In this document: positions 43,259-53,016 of the stretch, in pieces
Position numbering within the stretch: position 1 is the first letter of the stretch
Layout of the letters: every line of letters begins with the position of its first letter
Assembly: GCF_000416985.1 (NCBI RefSeq)
Contig: NZ_ATDL01000016.1
Span: 186,001 to 250,000, forward strand
Origin: Sphingobacterium paucimobilis HER1398
GTDB lineage: Bacteria; Bacteroidota; Bacteroidia; Sphingobacteriales; Sphingobacteriaceae
Length of the DNA stretch: 64,000 bases
Reading direction: 5' to 3'
Program-made: the position numbers and the translations under genes
The notes under the pieces: generated by a model
Database searches by the model: none
The model's input: only the letters and a program-made list of their open reading frames with translations
What the model was told of the DNA's origin: nothing

Positions 43259-44644
43259 ATGGCAATAGTTAAACCATCTTTAGCAAAAGGTACTAGAGAC
43301 TTTTCTCCTCTTGAAATGGAAAGGAGAAACTTTATATTCAATACTCTCAAGCGTATTTTCAGAAAATACGGTTATAGCGAGATTCAGACGCCTTCGTTTG
43401 AAAACTTAGCAACGCTGACTGGAAAATACGGTGACGAGGGGGACAAGCTTATTTTTAAGATTTTAAATTCTGGTGACTACCTTTCGAAGGTATCGAACGA
43501 AGCGTGGAACGAAAGAAATTCAAATAAGTTGATTCCTCATATTTCAGAAAAGGCACTTCGTTATGATCTGACGGTTCCTTTTGCTAGGTATGTGGTGATG
43601 CATCAAAATGATATCGCACTTCCGTTCAAGCGTTTTCAGATTCAGCCAGTGTGGCGAGCCGATAGGCCTCAGAGAGGACGCTATCGTGAGTTCTATCAGT
43701 GTGACGTGGATGTCGTGGGGTCGGATAGTCTGCTGAATGAAGCGGAATTTGTTTTGATTTATTGGGAGGCATTGAAGGAACTGGGATTGAAGGATTTTAC
43801 AATTAAGATCAATAATCGTAAAATCCTGACAGGTATTGCTGAAATTCTTGGGAAACCAGAGCTGATTGTTGATATGACGGTGGCTATCGATAAGTTGGAT
43901 AAAATCGGTCTGGAGGGGGTTAACAAAGAATTGTTGGAAAGGGGATTTACCGAGGAGGATTTAGAGTTGTTGAAGCCGATTGTCTTATTGGGAGGTACTA
44001 ATCTAGAGAAGTTGGAGAGTCTCAAGAAAGTCTTGGCTTCGTCAGAAAAAGGAATGCAGGGGATTGCAGAAATAGAGACGGTATTTGCTTATATAGATGC
44101 TTTTAAAGTTGACGAGACGTTGTTGGAGCGTGAGGTCGAGGTGGATATTACATTGGCTCGTGGATTAAACTATTATACTGGTTGTATTTTTGAGGTAAAG
44201 ACCAACGAAGTAGCTATGGGAAGTATTGGTGGCGGTGGTCGATATGACGATCTTACAGGGATGTTTGGTTTGAAGGGGTTGACAGGTGTAGGAGTGTCTT
44301 TTGGTGCAGATCGAATCTATGATGTGTTGGAAGAGCTTAGTCTTTTTCCAGAGGCCACAGTTGTGAGCTCGAAGATTCTTATCTCTAATTTTGATAAGAC
44401 GCTTGAATCTTATACAATCTCTTTATTGACTAGTCTACGTAAGGAGGGAATCGCTGTGGAATTATATCCTGTCGCAGCCAAGTTGAAAAAGCAGATGAGC
44501 TATGCTGACGCTAAAGGAATTCCGTTTGTTCTACTGGTGGGGGAAGAGGAAGTAGAGTCCGGTTTGCTGACTTTGAAGAATATGGAATCCGGAGAACAGA
44601 TTAAAGTAAAATTGTCGACACTTATCGAAATGATGAGGGGCTAA
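43259..44644 (+). CDS. hisS: histidyl-tRNA synthetase
   Basis: A 461-residue class II aminoacyl-tRNA synthetase. Start ATG 43259 gives MAIVKPSLAKGTRDFSP, matching the family N-terminus with motif GTRDFSP; an upstream TTG (43241) would lie in the promoter. Motif 2 (RADRPQRGRYREFYQCD) and histidine motif LARGLNYYTG are intact, and GGGGRYDDL follows. The C-terminal anticodon-binding domain spans about 365-461. It charges tRNA-His. Confidence 0.97.
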   Translation: MAIVKPSLAKGTRDFSPLEMERRNFIFNTLKRIFRKYGYSEIQTPSFENLATLTGKYGDEGDKLIFKILNSGDYLSKVSNEAWNERNSNKLIPHISEKALRYDLTVPFARYVVMHQNDIALPFKRFQIQPVWRADRPQRGRYREFYQCDVDVVGSDSLLNEAEFVLIYWEALKELGLKDFTIKINNRKILTGIAEILGKPELIVDMTVAIDKLDKIGLEGVNKELLERGFTEEDLELLKPIVLLGGTNLEKLESLKKVLASSEKGMQGIAEIETVFAYIDAFKVDETLLEREVEVDITLARGLNYYTGCIFEVKTNEVAMGSIGGGGRYDDLTGMFGLKGLTGVGVSFGADRIYDVLEELSLFPEATVVSSKILISNFDKTLESYTISLLTSLRKEGIAVELYPVAAKLKKQMSYADAKGIPFVLLVGEEEVESGLLTLKNMESGEQIKVKLSTLIEMMRG

Positions 44645-44720
44645 GCGGTAAAAAATATACTTTTTGTCGATATAAATTATTAGATTTGTAATCGGTTAAG
44701 TAAGAAACAGACTTTATAAA

Positions 44721-45716
44721 ATGAGTTCAACACCTATAACAAAAGAAACATATCTCGAGTGGTATAAATCTATGCTACTCATGCGTAAATTTGAAGAGAA
44801 AGCTGGACAATTGTACGGACAACAAAAAATCCGTGGTTTTTGTCATTTATACATTGGACAGGAAGCGGTAGTGGCTGGTACAATTTCGGCGACAAGACAA
44901 GAGGATACAGTTATCACTTCTTACCGTGATCATGCTCATGCTTTAGCAAAGGGCGTTTCTGCGGATGCATGTATGGCTGAATTGTATGGTAAGAGTACAG
45001 GTTGCTCCAAAGGAAAAGGAGGGTCAATGCACTTTTTCTCCAAAGAGCATGGTATGATGGGCGGACATGGTATCGTGGGGGGACAGATCCCTCTAGGTGC
45101 TGGTATAGCTTTTGCTGAGCAGTATCTTGGAAAAGACAATGTTAATGTTTGTTTTATGGGAGATGGTGCAGTACGTCAGGGAGCCTTGAATGAGACTTTC
45201 AATATGGCTATGTTGTGGAAGCTGCCTGTGATCTTTGTTTGTGAGAACAATGGTTATGCAATGGGTACTTCTGTAAAACGTACAACCAATATGGAAGATA
45301 TCTATAAGATTGGTTTGGGATTTGATATGCCGAGTATGCCAGTCGATGGTATGGATCCGGTTGCTGTTCATAATGCTATGGACGAAGCTGTGCAACGTGC
45401 TCGTGCTGGTGAAGGACCTACATTTCTTGAAATCCGTACGTATCGTTATAAAGGACACTCTATGTCCGATCCTGCAAAATATCGTACCAAAGAAGAATTG
45501 GAAGAATATAAAGGAAAGGATCCTTTGTTCAGCACTAAACATGCTATACTGGAGAATGGTTATGCCGATGATGCATGGTTCGCTGCAGTAGAGGCTGAAG
45601 TTAAGAAGACTGTCGAAGATTCTGTTAAGTTTGCAGAAGAGTCTCCATATCCTACCGTAGATGAGTTGTATAAAGATATCTACGTGCAAGAGGATTATCC
45701 ATTTGTGATGGATTAA
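44721..45716 (+). CDS. pdhA: pyruvate dehydrogenase E1 component, alpha subunit
   Basis: A 331-residue E1-alpha that binds thiamine diphosphate with its beta partner. The ThDP motif GDGAVRQGALNETFNMA...ENN is present, and YRGHSMSDPAKYRTKEE is the phosphorylation-loop-like region (in the form YKGHSMSDPAKYR). It starts 76 bp after hisS and is followed by the E2 gene; the E1-beta gene (pdhB) and lpd are not in the window. A TAGATTTG at 44681-44688 is a possible -7 box, but no good -33 was found. Confidence 0.95.
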   Translation: MSSTPITKETYLEWYKSMLLMRKFEEKAGQLYGQQKIRGFCHLYIGQEAVVAGTISATRQEDTVITSYRDHAHALAKGVSADACMAELYGKSTGCSKGKGGSMHFFSKEHGMMGGHGIVGGQIPLGAGIAFAEQYLGKDNVNVCFMGDGAVRQGALNETFNMAMLWKLPVIFVCENNGYAMGTSVKRTTNMEDIYKIGLGFDMPSMPVDGMDPVAVHNAMDEAVQRARAGEGPTFLEIRTYRYKGHSMSDPAKYRTKEELEEYKGKDPLFSTKHAILENGYADDAWFAAVEAEVKKTVEDSVKFAEESPYPTVDELYKDIYVQEDYPFVMD

Positions 45717-45766
45717 TAAATCACTGTTTTGTTTGAATTGTTATAAGATATAATTTACTATAATAC

Positions 45767-47389
45767 ATGGCTGAAGTAGTAAAAATGCCGAAAATGAGCG
45801 ACACCATGACAGAAGGGGTGATTGCTAAGTGGCACAAAAAAGTTGGTGACAAAGTAAATGCGGGAGATCTTGTTGCTGAGATCGAAACAGATAAAGCAAC
45901 AATGGACTTTGAGTCCTATCAAGAAGGAACTTTACTCTATATAGGGCCAAAAGAAGGTGAAGCCGTAGCTGTCGATGCTGTAATCGCTGTGCTGGGTGAG
46001 GAAGGTGAAGACTATAAAGCTCTATTGGACGGCGCAGCTTCAGCTCCTGAAAAGAAAGAAGAAGAGAAGGCAAGTGATAAAACAGAGGAAGTAGCAACAG
46101 AGGAATCTACAGGTAGCAATGTTACTGCAGAAGATTTAGATTGTACAGTTATCACTATGCCTCTGTTGAGTGATACAATGACGGAAGGAGTAATTGCGCA
46201 GTGGAACTTTAAAGTAGGTGATACGATTAAGTCTGATGATGCAATTGCAGATGTTGAGACTGATAAGGCAACAATGGAGGTTACTGCGTATGCAGAAGGT
46301 ACATTGTTGTATGTCGGCGTTGAAGCTGGACAGGCCGCTAAAGTGAACGATATTATAGCTATTGTTGGCCCTGCGGGAACAGACGTTACCCCTCTTTTGA
46401 ATCAAAAACCTGCGGCAGCGAAAGCGGAAGCAAAAGCAGAAGTAGCTCCTGTAGCTGCTGCGGATAGCGCACCAGTTGCGGCAGCTAATACGGCTTCTAG
46501 CAACAATGATGATTCAAGAGTGAAAGCTTCTCCTTTGGCTCGTAAGATTGCTAAAGAAAAAGGAATCAATCTGAATGATGTTAAGGGATCTGCTGATGGC
46601 GGTCGTATCGTAAAGAAAGACGTAGAGAACTTCGTTCCTGCGGCTAAATCTACAGCTGCACCAGCGACTGAATCAAAAGGTATCAGCTTACCTACAGTTG
46701 TGGGAGAGGAAAGATATACAGAAGTAAATGTGTCGCAAATGCGTAAAACGATCGCTCGTCGTTTAGGAGAGTCTTTGTTTACAGCACCACATTTCTATCT
46801 GACTGTAAGTATCGATATGGATAATGCTATCGCAGCTCGTGCACAGATCAATGAAGTAGCTCCTGTAAAAGTATCTTTCAATGATATGGTTATCAAAGCT
46901 GTCGCAGCTTCATTGAAAAAGCACCCAGCGGTGAATTCTTCGTGGCAAGGTGATAAAATCAGATTCAATGAGCATACGAATATTGGTGTAGCTATGGCTG
47001 TTGAAGACGGTTTACTAGTTCCTGTTGTTCGTTTTGCCGATGGTAAGACGTTGTCTCACATCTCTGCAGAGGTGAAAGATTTCGCAGGAAAAGCTAAATC
47101 TAAAAAATTAACTCCAGCGGATTGGGAAGGTTCTACTTTCACTGTATCTAACTTAGGTATGTTTGGTATTGATGAATTTACATCAATCATCAACTCACCT
47201 GACGGAGCGATCTTGTCGGTAGGTGCTATTCAACAGATTCCGGTTGTTAAAAACGGAGCGGTTGTCCCTGGAAACGTTATGAAGTTGACATTAGGTTGCG
47301 ACCATCGTGTTGTGGACGGTGCAAGTGGAGCCCAGTTTTTACAAACATTGAAAGGACTGTTAGAAGCTCCAATTCGTTTGTTGGCCTAA
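45767..47389 (+). CDS. pdhC: pyruvate dehydrogenase E2 component (dihydrolipoamide acetyltransferase)
   Basis: A 540-residue E2 with two lipoyl domains (residues 1-80 and about 128-205; lipoyl lysines in ETDKATMDF and ETDKATMEV), Ala/Pro-rich linkers, an E1/E3-binding domain (about 255-290; SPLARKIAKEKGINL) and a catalytic acyltransferase domain (about 310-540) with DHRVVDGA. It transfers acetyl groups to CoA in the PDH complex. A strong terminator follows, closing the pdhA-pdhC operon. Confidence 0.96.
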   Translation: MAEVVKMPKMSDTMTEGVIAKWHKKVGDKVNAGDLVAEIETDKATMDFESYQEGTLLYIGPKEGEAVAVDAVIAVLGEEGEDYKALLDGAASAPEKKEEEKASDKTEEVATEESTGSNVTAEDLDCTVITMPLLSDTMTEGVIAQWNFKVGDTIKSDDAIADVETDKATMEVTAYAEGTLLYVGVEAGQAAKVNDIIAIVGPAGTDVTPLLNQKPAAAKAEAKAEVAPVAAADSAPVAAANTASSNNDDSRVKASPLARKIAKEKGINLNDVKGSADGGRIVKKDVENFVPAAKSTAAPATESKGISLPTVVGEERYTEVNVSQMRKTIARRLGESLFTAPHFYLTVSIDMDNAIAARAQINEVAPVKVSFNDMVIKAVAASLKKHPAVNSSWQGDKIRFNEHTNIGVAMAVEDGLLVPVVRFADGKTLSHISAEVKDFAGKAKSKKLTPADWEGSTFTVSNLGMFGIDEFTSIINSPDGAILSVGAIQQIPVVKNGAVVPGNVMKLTLGCDHRVVDGASGAQFLQTLKGLLEAPIRLLA

Positions 47390-47424
47390 CGGAAATATAT
47401 TTCACGACCTTTATGGGTCAGGAG

Positions 47425-47460
47425 AAGGAAAGTATCTTTTTAGATACTTTCCTTTTTTTT
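47425..47460 (+). terminator. terminator after pdhC
   Basis: AAGGAAAGTATC (47425-47436) pairs with GATACTTTCCTT (47443-47454), 6-nt loop, followed by T-run. Confidence 0.92.
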
Positions 47461-47550
47461 TGACCGGTTTTTATACCTTTTTTGGATAGGATATTGGCTT
47501 TTTCTGCTTATTTGCCTATATTTAATTTTGTGTTAATAAATGAATTGCCC

Positions 47551-48738
47551 GTGAGATTTTTTCTGTCTAAGCTACTAAACCTTGTATTCTTAATTATTCT
47601 TTTTTCTTGTTCAAGTGCTGAACAAAAGCAACAAGAAGTCCAAAAAAAGCAGTCCGAATTAGACAGTATAGCACTCTCCTATAATCCGAGTGAAGGGAAT
47701 GCGGAAATTGATGCTTTTATGAAGAAACTGCATCTTACTTCTGGTTTTAATGGAAATGTTCTTGTAGCTAAAAAAGGTAAAATACTGTATCAGAATTCAT
47801 TCGGTTGGGCTGATTATCTACATAAGGATAGCTTGAAGATAAGGTCGAAGTTTGAATTGGCTTCTGTTTCAAAGCCTATGACAGGCCTCGCTGTATTACA
47901 GCTGGTTGAAGCTGGTAAACTGAAGTTGGATCAACTTGTCAGTGATTTCTTTCCGGGATTTCCTTATGAGGGAGTGACGGTAGAGCAACTGTTAACGCAC
48001 CGTTCGGGGTTACCCAACTATGTATATTTTGTAGATAAAATATGGCCCGATAGAAAAAAAGGCATGTCTAACATGGAAGCGATTAATTTGATGATAGAGC
48101 ATAAGCCGGCGAGGTATGGTAAGCCTGATGGTCGCTTTCATTATAACAATTCAAATTACATGATTCTTGGGGCTATCGTGGAAAAGGTTTCCGGACAAGA
48201 TTTTGCTACGTATATGGAAGAGCATGTTTTTAAACCTGCCGGTATGAAAAATACTGCGGCACTGTCTCGAGTAAAATACGATAAGATCCCTACGGATGTT
48301 ATAGGACATGATAAAGTCTGGAGAAGGTCTGTGGTCCAGGATTATTTAGACGGTCCTCTGGGCGACAAGGGAATTTATAGTACGGTCCAGGATATGTATC
48401 TGTTGGATCTTGCTCTTAAAGAGGGAAGACTGTTAGGGAAAGAGTTGCTTGATTCCGCTTATGTGCCACGTTCGGATGCCAAAAGAGGCGTGTTTAGCTA
48501 CGGATATGGATGGCGTACATTTTCTACGAATGGAAATCAGATTGTGTACCATACAGGTTGGTGGCATGGATTTAAAAATCTGTATGTGCGGGATTTAACC
48601 AATGATGTGACTATAGTATTGTTGTCAAATATGGTTAATGGGAGTTTAAATAATCTTGATGGCTTGTATAAAATTTTGGAAATGCCTATTTTGAGACAGA
48701 ATGCTTATGATGCAAACGGTGGTTTTGTAGAACATTAA
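47551..48738 (+). CDS. serine hydrolase, class C beta-lactamase/PBP-like fold, lipoprotein
   Basis: About 395 residues from GTG 47551 (a TTG at 47482 is in frame but adds a nonhomologous leader). The lipoprotein signal ends in LFSCSS. The catalytic serine motif is SVSK (SxxK) in ELASVSKPMTG; the Tyr motif is HYNNSNY and the third box is HTGWWHG, in place of KTG. Such beta-lactamase-like proteins are often DD-peptidases or esterases. A role as a true beta-lactamase is not supported. It follows the pdhC terminator. Confidence 0.85.
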   Translation: MRFFLSKLLNLVFLIILFSCSSAEQKQQEVQKKQSELDSIALSYNPSEGNAEIDAFMKKLHLTSGFNGNVLVAKKGKILYQNSFGWADYLHKDSLKIRSKFELASVSKPMTGLAVLQLVEAGKLKLDQLVSDFFPGFPYEGVTVEQLLTHRSGLPNYVYFVDKIWPDRKKGMSNMEAINLMIEHKPARYGKPDGRFHYNNSNYMILGAIVEKVSGQDFATYMEEHVFKPAGMKNTAALSRVKYDKIPTDVIGHDKVWRRSVVQDYLDGPLGDKGIYSTVQDMYLLDLALKEGRLLGKELLDSAYVPRSDAKRGVFSYGYGWRTFSTNGNQIVYHTGWWHGFKNLYVRDLTNDVTIVLLSNMVNGSLNNLDGLYKILEMPILRQNAYDANGGFVEH

Positions 48739-48756
48739 ATATATAGACAACATATT

Positions 48757-49116
48757 ATGAAAAAAACCTTGATTTTGGGGGCAAGCACCAATTCTGCTAG
48801 ATATTCTTATCTTGTAGCAAATAAGCTTGTAAGAAAAGGATATCCAATAGTGAACGTTGGGCGTAAGAAGGGGGATGTTGCCGGAGTGGCAATTGAGCCA
48901 GCAGAAGTCGTTCATACGGATATTGATACAGTAACAATGTATGTTGGTCCGAAAAATCAAGCGCCATATTATGAATATATCTTAGCTACGAACCCCCATC
49001 GCGTAATTTTTAATCCTGGTTCAGAAAATCCTGAGTTGGCCACCCAACTGAAGGAGCGAGGGATAGAGGTGATTGAAGCTTGTACCTTGGTGATGTTAAA
49101 TACAGGGCAGTATTAA
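48757..49116 (+). CDS. CoA-binding domain protein (YccU-like)
   Basis: A 119-residue single Rossmann-type CoA-binding domain. The glycine-rich start LILGASTNSARYSYLVANKL and the GSENPELATQLKERGIEVIEACTLVMLNT segment match the YccU/succinyl-CoA-synthetase-alpha N-terminal family. It binds CoA or a nucleotide; no enzymatic role is known to me. It begins 18 bp after the serine hydrolase and may be cotranscribed. A terminator follows. Confidence 0.88.
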   Translation: MKKTLILGASTNSARYSYLVANKLVRKGYPIVNVGRKKGDVAGVAIEPAEVVHTDIDTVTMYVGPKNQAPYYEYILATNPHRVIFNPGSENPELATQLKERGIEVIEACTLVMLNTGQY

Positions 49117-49179
49117 GCTTTTGCAACAATAAATAATCTAAAGGAGCATAGCGGGTTCATCAGGTTGTGCTTTATATAG

Positions 49180-49213
49180 GAATGGCCTAGTACAAACTAG
49201 GCCATTCTTTTTA
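49180..49213 (+). terminator. terminator between CoA-binding gene and the converging DUF3078 gene
   Basis: GAATGGCCTAG (49180-49190) pairs with CTAGGCCATTC (49197-49207) with a 6-nt loop and TTTTTA after it. Confidence 0.9.
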
Positions 49214-49232
49214 TTGACGGTGTTTTCGTGGC

Positions 49233-50120
49233 TTAGAATTTATAAGTCACGCCAGCTCCTAGAATCTGCTTTACTTGTAGTCTAGCTCCTGTTCCTGTCT
49301 GCACATTGTTCTCGAAGATTGGAACTTTGGTGTTGTCGTCATAAACCAATTGTACCCCTGCATTGACGTTTATGAACTTATTGACCTTCATGAAAAGATT
49401 GGCCGTGTAATCCACGTCCACATTCTGTGGATCTTCCTTGTAATTGGAATACAGTTTTAAGATGTTTTCAAATGCGATATTCTCCATGATATCTACTTTA
49501 TAGTATGCATCTAGAGATGCTCCGAATTCGAAGCGGGATTTTTTTCCAGCATCAAGGCCATAGAGTGTTTCGTCTATATCTTTGTTGGTCACGAATACAA
49601 AACGTGCTGCTGCAGGCGATACGTTTATTCTGAAATTGTCCGATTCTTTGTAGGCAATACCTGGTCCGAAACTGAGGTAAGCTGGAGCAAAGCCTGCAGA
49701 CAATAATTTGTCAGTACCGTCGGCATTGTACTTATAGCCTTTTGCAAATTGGGTGTTGAAATTTGTGAAGAAAGTATAAAGCATCTTTTCACTCATTTTG
49801 TGGCCAACCAGTGAGTTGTAAACAAAGCGGTCATCATTTTTTCTCCAATCGGTTTCTTTTTGAAATGTTTGACCGTAGGCAGCTAAAACTTTGTTATCCC
49901 AGCTCCATTTGTCTTTTTTGTAGTTGAAGTCATAGTTTAACACTAGGTTTCCTGCAAAGGAGTTTATTCCTCCCGCCGCCCAATTTGAGAATGTGCTTTG
50001 GTTTATTAAAAATGTGTTTTCTCCTTTAATAGTCCATTTTTTGTCGTTGTCTGTTTGAGCAACAACAGAACCTAGCCCAAATAGGAATAACGCTGTTGAT
50101 AGTAAAAAATTTTTTTTCAT
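49233..50120 (-). CDS. DUF3078 outer-membrane beta-barrel-like protein
   Basis: A 295-residue exported protein. A signal peptide (residues 1-21, ending SVVAQ) precedes alternating strands with aromatic ends, as in a beta-barrel; the sequence around WTIKGENTFLINQSTFSNWAAGG and the C-terminal ILGAGVTYKF match DUF3078. It is probably an outer-membrane protein of unknown function. It is transcribed toward the CoA-binding gene, with a TATATTTG (minus strand, 50144-50151) upstream as a possible -7 box. Its start lies 245 bp from rplC on the opposite strand. Confidence 0.85.
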   Translation of the reverse strand: MKKNFLLSTALFLFGLGSVVAQTDNDKKWTIKGENTFLINQSTFSNWAAGGINSFAGNLVLNYDFNYKKDKWSWDNKVLAAYGQTFQKETDWRKNDDRFVYNSLVGHKMSEKMLYTFFTNFNTQFAKGYKYNADGTDKLLSAGFAPAYLSFGPGIAYKESDNFRINVSPAAARFVFVTNKDIDETLYGLDAGKKSRFEFGASLDAYYKVDIMENIAFENILKLYSNYKEDPQNVDVDYTANLFMKVNKFINVNAGVQLVYDDNTKVPIFENNVQTGTGARLQVKQILGAGVTYKF

Positions 50121-50257
50121 AAGTTTGATTTTTTTATTAATAACAAATATAACACGATTTTACTTGAATTATAATATTTCCACGGTTATTTGAAAAATGA
50201 TCAATTGCCAGGAGGGGAAGTGTTTTGTTAAAAATAAAAAAAATAATACATTAACTA

Positions 50258-50288
50258 TTTGATAGTTATAAAAAACTTTTTACCTTTG
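50258..50288 (+). promoter_or_regulatory. promoter of the ribosomal protein supercluster
   Basis: TTTG (50258-50261), 19 bp, TACCTTTG (50281-50288), a perfect match. The leader to rplC is about 70 nt. Confidence 0.85.
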
Positions 50289-50365
50289 CAGTCCCTTATT
50301 GGGGAAATTGTGTCTTGAGCGAAGCCCTACTGCTTCGATGGACTTTAATTAATTTAATTTATAAC

Positions 50366-50983
50366 ATGTCAGGAATTATTGGTAAAAAAGTAGGAATGAC
50401 CAGCCTGTTCAACGCTGATGGGAAGAATATCCCATGTACAGTAATCGAGGCTGGGCCGTGCGTGGTAACGCAGATACGTACGGTAGAGAAGGACGGTTAT
50501 GCTGCTATTCAGCTTGGCTATGATGATGCCAAGGAGAAGAACACGACAGCTCCTTTAAAAGGACACTTTGCAAAAGCAGGAGTGACTCCTAAGCGTAAAC
50601 TAGTTGAGTTCAAAACTTTTGAAGTTGAGAAGGAACTAGGTGACATCGTGGATGTAACTTTATTCGAGGAAGGCGAGTACGTTGATGTAGTCGGTACTTC
50701 TAAAGGAAAAGGATTTCAGGGTGTAATGAAGCGTCACGGATTTGGTGGTGTAGGTGGTGCGACTCACGGTCAGCACAACAGGCTACGTGCTCCAGGTTCT
50801 ATTGGTGCGGCTTCATGGCCTTCACGTGTATTCAAAGGAATGCGCATGGCGGGTCGTACAGGTGGAGACAGAGTGAAAGTTCAGAACTTACAGGTTTTGA
50901 AAGTTTACGCTGAACAAAACCTAATCGTTGTTAGTGGTTCCATCCCTGGAGCTAAAGGTTCTTATGTAATCGTAGACAAATAG
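50366..50983 (+). CDS. rplC: 50S ribosomal protein L3
   Basis: A 205-residue L3 from ATG 50366 ([12 protein letters not shown]); an in-frame upstream codon at 50315 would sit in the leader. The conserved [15 protein letters not shown] and [23 protein letters not shown] loops that reach the peptidyl transferase centre are present. It is the first gene of the S10-type operon here, whereas in most bacteria rpsJ precedes it. It binds 23S rRNA early in assembly. Confidence 0.97.
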   Translation: MSGIIGKKVGMTSLFNADGKNIPCTVIEAGPCVVTQIRTVEKDGYAAIQLGYDDAKEKNTTAPLKGHFAKAGVTPKRKLVEFKTFEVEKELGDIVDVTLFEEGEYVDVVGTSKGKGFQGVMKRHGFGGVGGATHGQHNRLRAPGSIGAASWPSRVFKGMRMAGRTGGDRVKVQNLQVLKVYAEQNLIVVSGSIPGAKGSYVIVDK

Positions 50984-50988
50984 TAGAG

Positions 50989-51618
50989 ATGGAAGTTAAC
51001 GTATTAAATTTATCAGGTAAAGAAACAGGTGCCAAGGTGCAACTTCCTGAATCAGTATTTGGTGTAACGCCAAACGACCATGCGATCTACTTAGATGTTA
51101 AGCAGTACTTAGCAAATCAACGTCAAGGAACGCACAAGTCAAAACAACGTAATGAGATTGCGGGTTCTACTCGTAAATTACACAAACAAAAAGGTACTGG
51201 TGGTGCTCGTGCGGGCTCTATCAAATCTCCATTGTTTAATGGTGGTGGTCGTGTATTCGGTCCTCAACCTCGTGACTACAGCTTTAAATTGAACAAAAAA
51301 TTGAAGCAACTAGCACGTAAATCGGCATTGTCGTACAAAGCACAAGAGAACAATGTAGTTGTTTTAGATACAGTTAGTTTCGATACTATCAAAACTAAAA
51401 ACTATGTGTCTTTAGTAAACGCATTAAACATAGCTGACGAAAAAACATTATTGGTTTTGCCAGCATATGATAACAATGTTTATTTATCAAGCAGAAACTT
51501 GAAGAAAGCAAAAGTTGTAGTAGCTTCTGATTTGAATACATATGATGTATTGAATGCTACTAAATTATTGTTGACTGCAGATTCTGTTAAAACTTTGGAG
51601 GAAGCATTAGCTAAGTAA
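50989..51618 (+). CDS. rplD: 50S ribosomal protein L4
   Basis: A 209-residue L4. The conserved loop [23 protein letters not shown] (exit-tunnel extension) is present, followed by the globular C-terminus. It sits 5 bp after rplC and 1 bp before rplW. In other bacteria L4 also represses its own operon; whether it does so here cannot be told, although the leader before rplC is short. Confidence 0.97.
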   Translation: MEVNVLNLSGKETGAKVQLPESVFGVTPNDHAIYLDVKQYLANQRQGTHKSKQRNEIAGSTRKLHKQKGTGGARAGSIKSPLFNGGGRVFGPQPRDYSFKLNKKLKQLARKSALSYKAQENNVVVLDTVSFDTIKTKNYVSLVNALNIADEKTLLVLPAYDNNVYLSSRNLKKAKVVVASDLNTYDVLNATKLLLTADSVKTLEEALAK

Positions 51619-51619
51619 T

Positions 51620-51910
51620 ATGGAAATTATTAAAAAACCTATCTTAACTGAGAAAGCTTCATTATTAACGGAGAAATTAAACCGTTATGCTTTCAAAGTA
51701 GATCATAGAGCAAACAAAATTCAGATTAAAACAGCTATTCAAGAGATGTTCGGTGTGACTGTAGTTGCAGTAAATACTTCTGTTGTTGCTGGAAAAGCTA
51801 AAAGCCGTTATACTAAAGCTGGCTTTGTATCTGGAAGAGCTCCTAAATATAAAAAGGCCGTCATCACGATTCAAGACGGTGAAACTATTGACTTTTACAG
51901 CGTTATATAA
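51620..51910 (+). CDS. rplW: 50S ribosomal protein L23
   Basis: A 96-residue L23 located at the exit of the ribosomal tunnel, where it contacts trigger factor and SRP. The start IIKKPILTEKA and the NKIQIKTAIQEMFGV segment match the family. The gene lies 1 bp after rplD and 6 bp before rplB in the usual order. Confidence 0.96.
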   Translation: MEIIKKPILTEKASLLTEKLNRYAFKVDHRANKIQIKTAIQEMFGVTVVAVNTSVVAGKAKSRYTKAGFVSGRAPKYKKAVITIQDGETIDFYSVI

Positions 51911-51916
51911 TTAGAG

Positions 51917-52744
51917 ATGGCAGTTAAAAGATTCAAACCGGTAACCCCTGGTACTCGTTTCAGAGTAGGTGCAAACTATTCTGACGTTACTACAAATGTT
52001 CCTGAAAAGTCATTGGTAGTAGGAAGTAACAAAAGATCGGGCGGTCGTAATAAATCCGGTAAAATGACTATGCGTTATATCGGTGGTGGACATAAGAAAG
52101 TTTACCGTATTATAGATTTCAAACGCGATAAAAAAGAAATTCCTGCAACAGTAGCTACTATTGAGTACGATCCAAACCGTACAGCGCGTATCGCATTATT
52201 GCACTACGCTGATGGTGAGAAACGTTACATCATCGCTCCTACGGGATTACAAGTTGGTATGACTGTTATTGCTGGTGAGAAAGTTGCTCCTGAAGTAGGT
52301 AACACTTTACCATTAGCAAATATGCCTTTGGGTTCTATCATTCACAATATCGAATTGAACCCAGGACAAGGTGGATCAATCGCTCGTTCGGCTGGTACGT
52401 ACGCGCAGTTGTCTGCTCGTGATGGTAAATACGCTATTATCAAATTGCCTTCTGGCGAGACTCGTATGATCTTATTGACTTGTGTGGCTACTATCGGTTC
52501 GGTATCGAATGCAGAGAGACAGCACGAAGTATTAGGTAAAGCTGGTCGTAAACGTTGGTTAGGTCGTCGTCCTCGCGTTCGTGGTGTTGCAATGAACCCT
52601 GTCGATCACCCAATGGGTGGTGGTGAAGGCCGTACTTCTGGAGGTCAACCTCGTTCACGTACAGGTGTGTTGGCTAAAGGTTACAAAACACGCTACAAGA
52701 AGAAAACATCGAATCGTTACATCATTGAAAGAAGGAAAAAATAA
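51917..52744 (+). CDS. rplB: 50S ribosomal protein L2
   Basis: A 275-residue L2 needed for subunit association and peptidyl transfer. The conserved [24 protein letters not shown] segment contains the invariant histidine of the active region. Length matches E. coli (273). Its stop shares a base with the rpsS start (TAATG), so L2 and S19 are translationally coupled. Confidence 0.98.
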   Translation: MAVKRFKPVTPGTRFRVGANYSDVTTNVPEKSLVVGSNKRSGGRNKSGKMTMRYIGGGHKKVYRIIDFKRDKKEIPATVATIEYDPNRTARIALLHYADGEKRYIIAPTGLQVGMTVIAGEKVAPEVGNTLPLANMPLGSIIHNIELNPGQGGSIARSAGTYAQLSARDGKYAIIKLPSGETRMILLTCVATIGSVSNAERQHEVLGKAGRKRWLGRRPRVRGVAMNPVDHPMGGGEGRTSGGQPRSRTGVLAKGYKTRYKKKTSNRYIIERRKK

Positions 52745-53010
52745 TGGCTCGTTCAATTAAAAAAGGTCCTTATATCGATCACAACTTAGAAAGAAAAGTT
52801 CTTTCTCAGAATGAATCAAACAAAAAATCAGTAATTAAGACTTGGTCTCGTAGATCAATGATTTCTCCTGATTTCGTTGGCCATACCTTCGCAGTGCACA
52901 ACGGGAATAAATTTATCCCTGTATATGTAACAGAAAATATGGTCGGTCACAAGCTTGGTGAATTTGCGCCTACGCGTACATTCAAAGGCCACGCAGAAAA
53001 GAAAAAATAA
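52744..53010 (+). CDS. rpsS: 30S ribosomal protein S19
   Basis: An 88-residue S19 of the 30S head. [30 protein letters not shown] and [17 protein letters not shown] are the family hallmarks. Start overlaps rplB by one base; rplV starts 6 bp later. Confidence 0.97.
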   Translation: MARSIKKGPYIDHNLERKVLSQNESNKKSVIKTWSRRSMISPDFVGHTFAVHNGNKFIPVYVTENMVGHKLGEFAPTRTFKGHAEKKK

Positions 53011-53016
53011 TAGGTA

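Noticed and set aside
44663..44688. Promoter for pdhA
   Set aside because: The TAGATTTG box is good but the only nearby TTTG is 14 bp upstream, outside the normal 17-23 bp spacing.
45093..45689. Minus-strand frame of 198 codons within pdhA
   Set aside because: Antisense shadow of pdhA.
47551..48738. Class C beta-lactamase linked to the BlaI/M56 pair
   Set aside because: It is 35 kb away, the Tyr and KTG boxes are variant, and no operator dyad precedes it.
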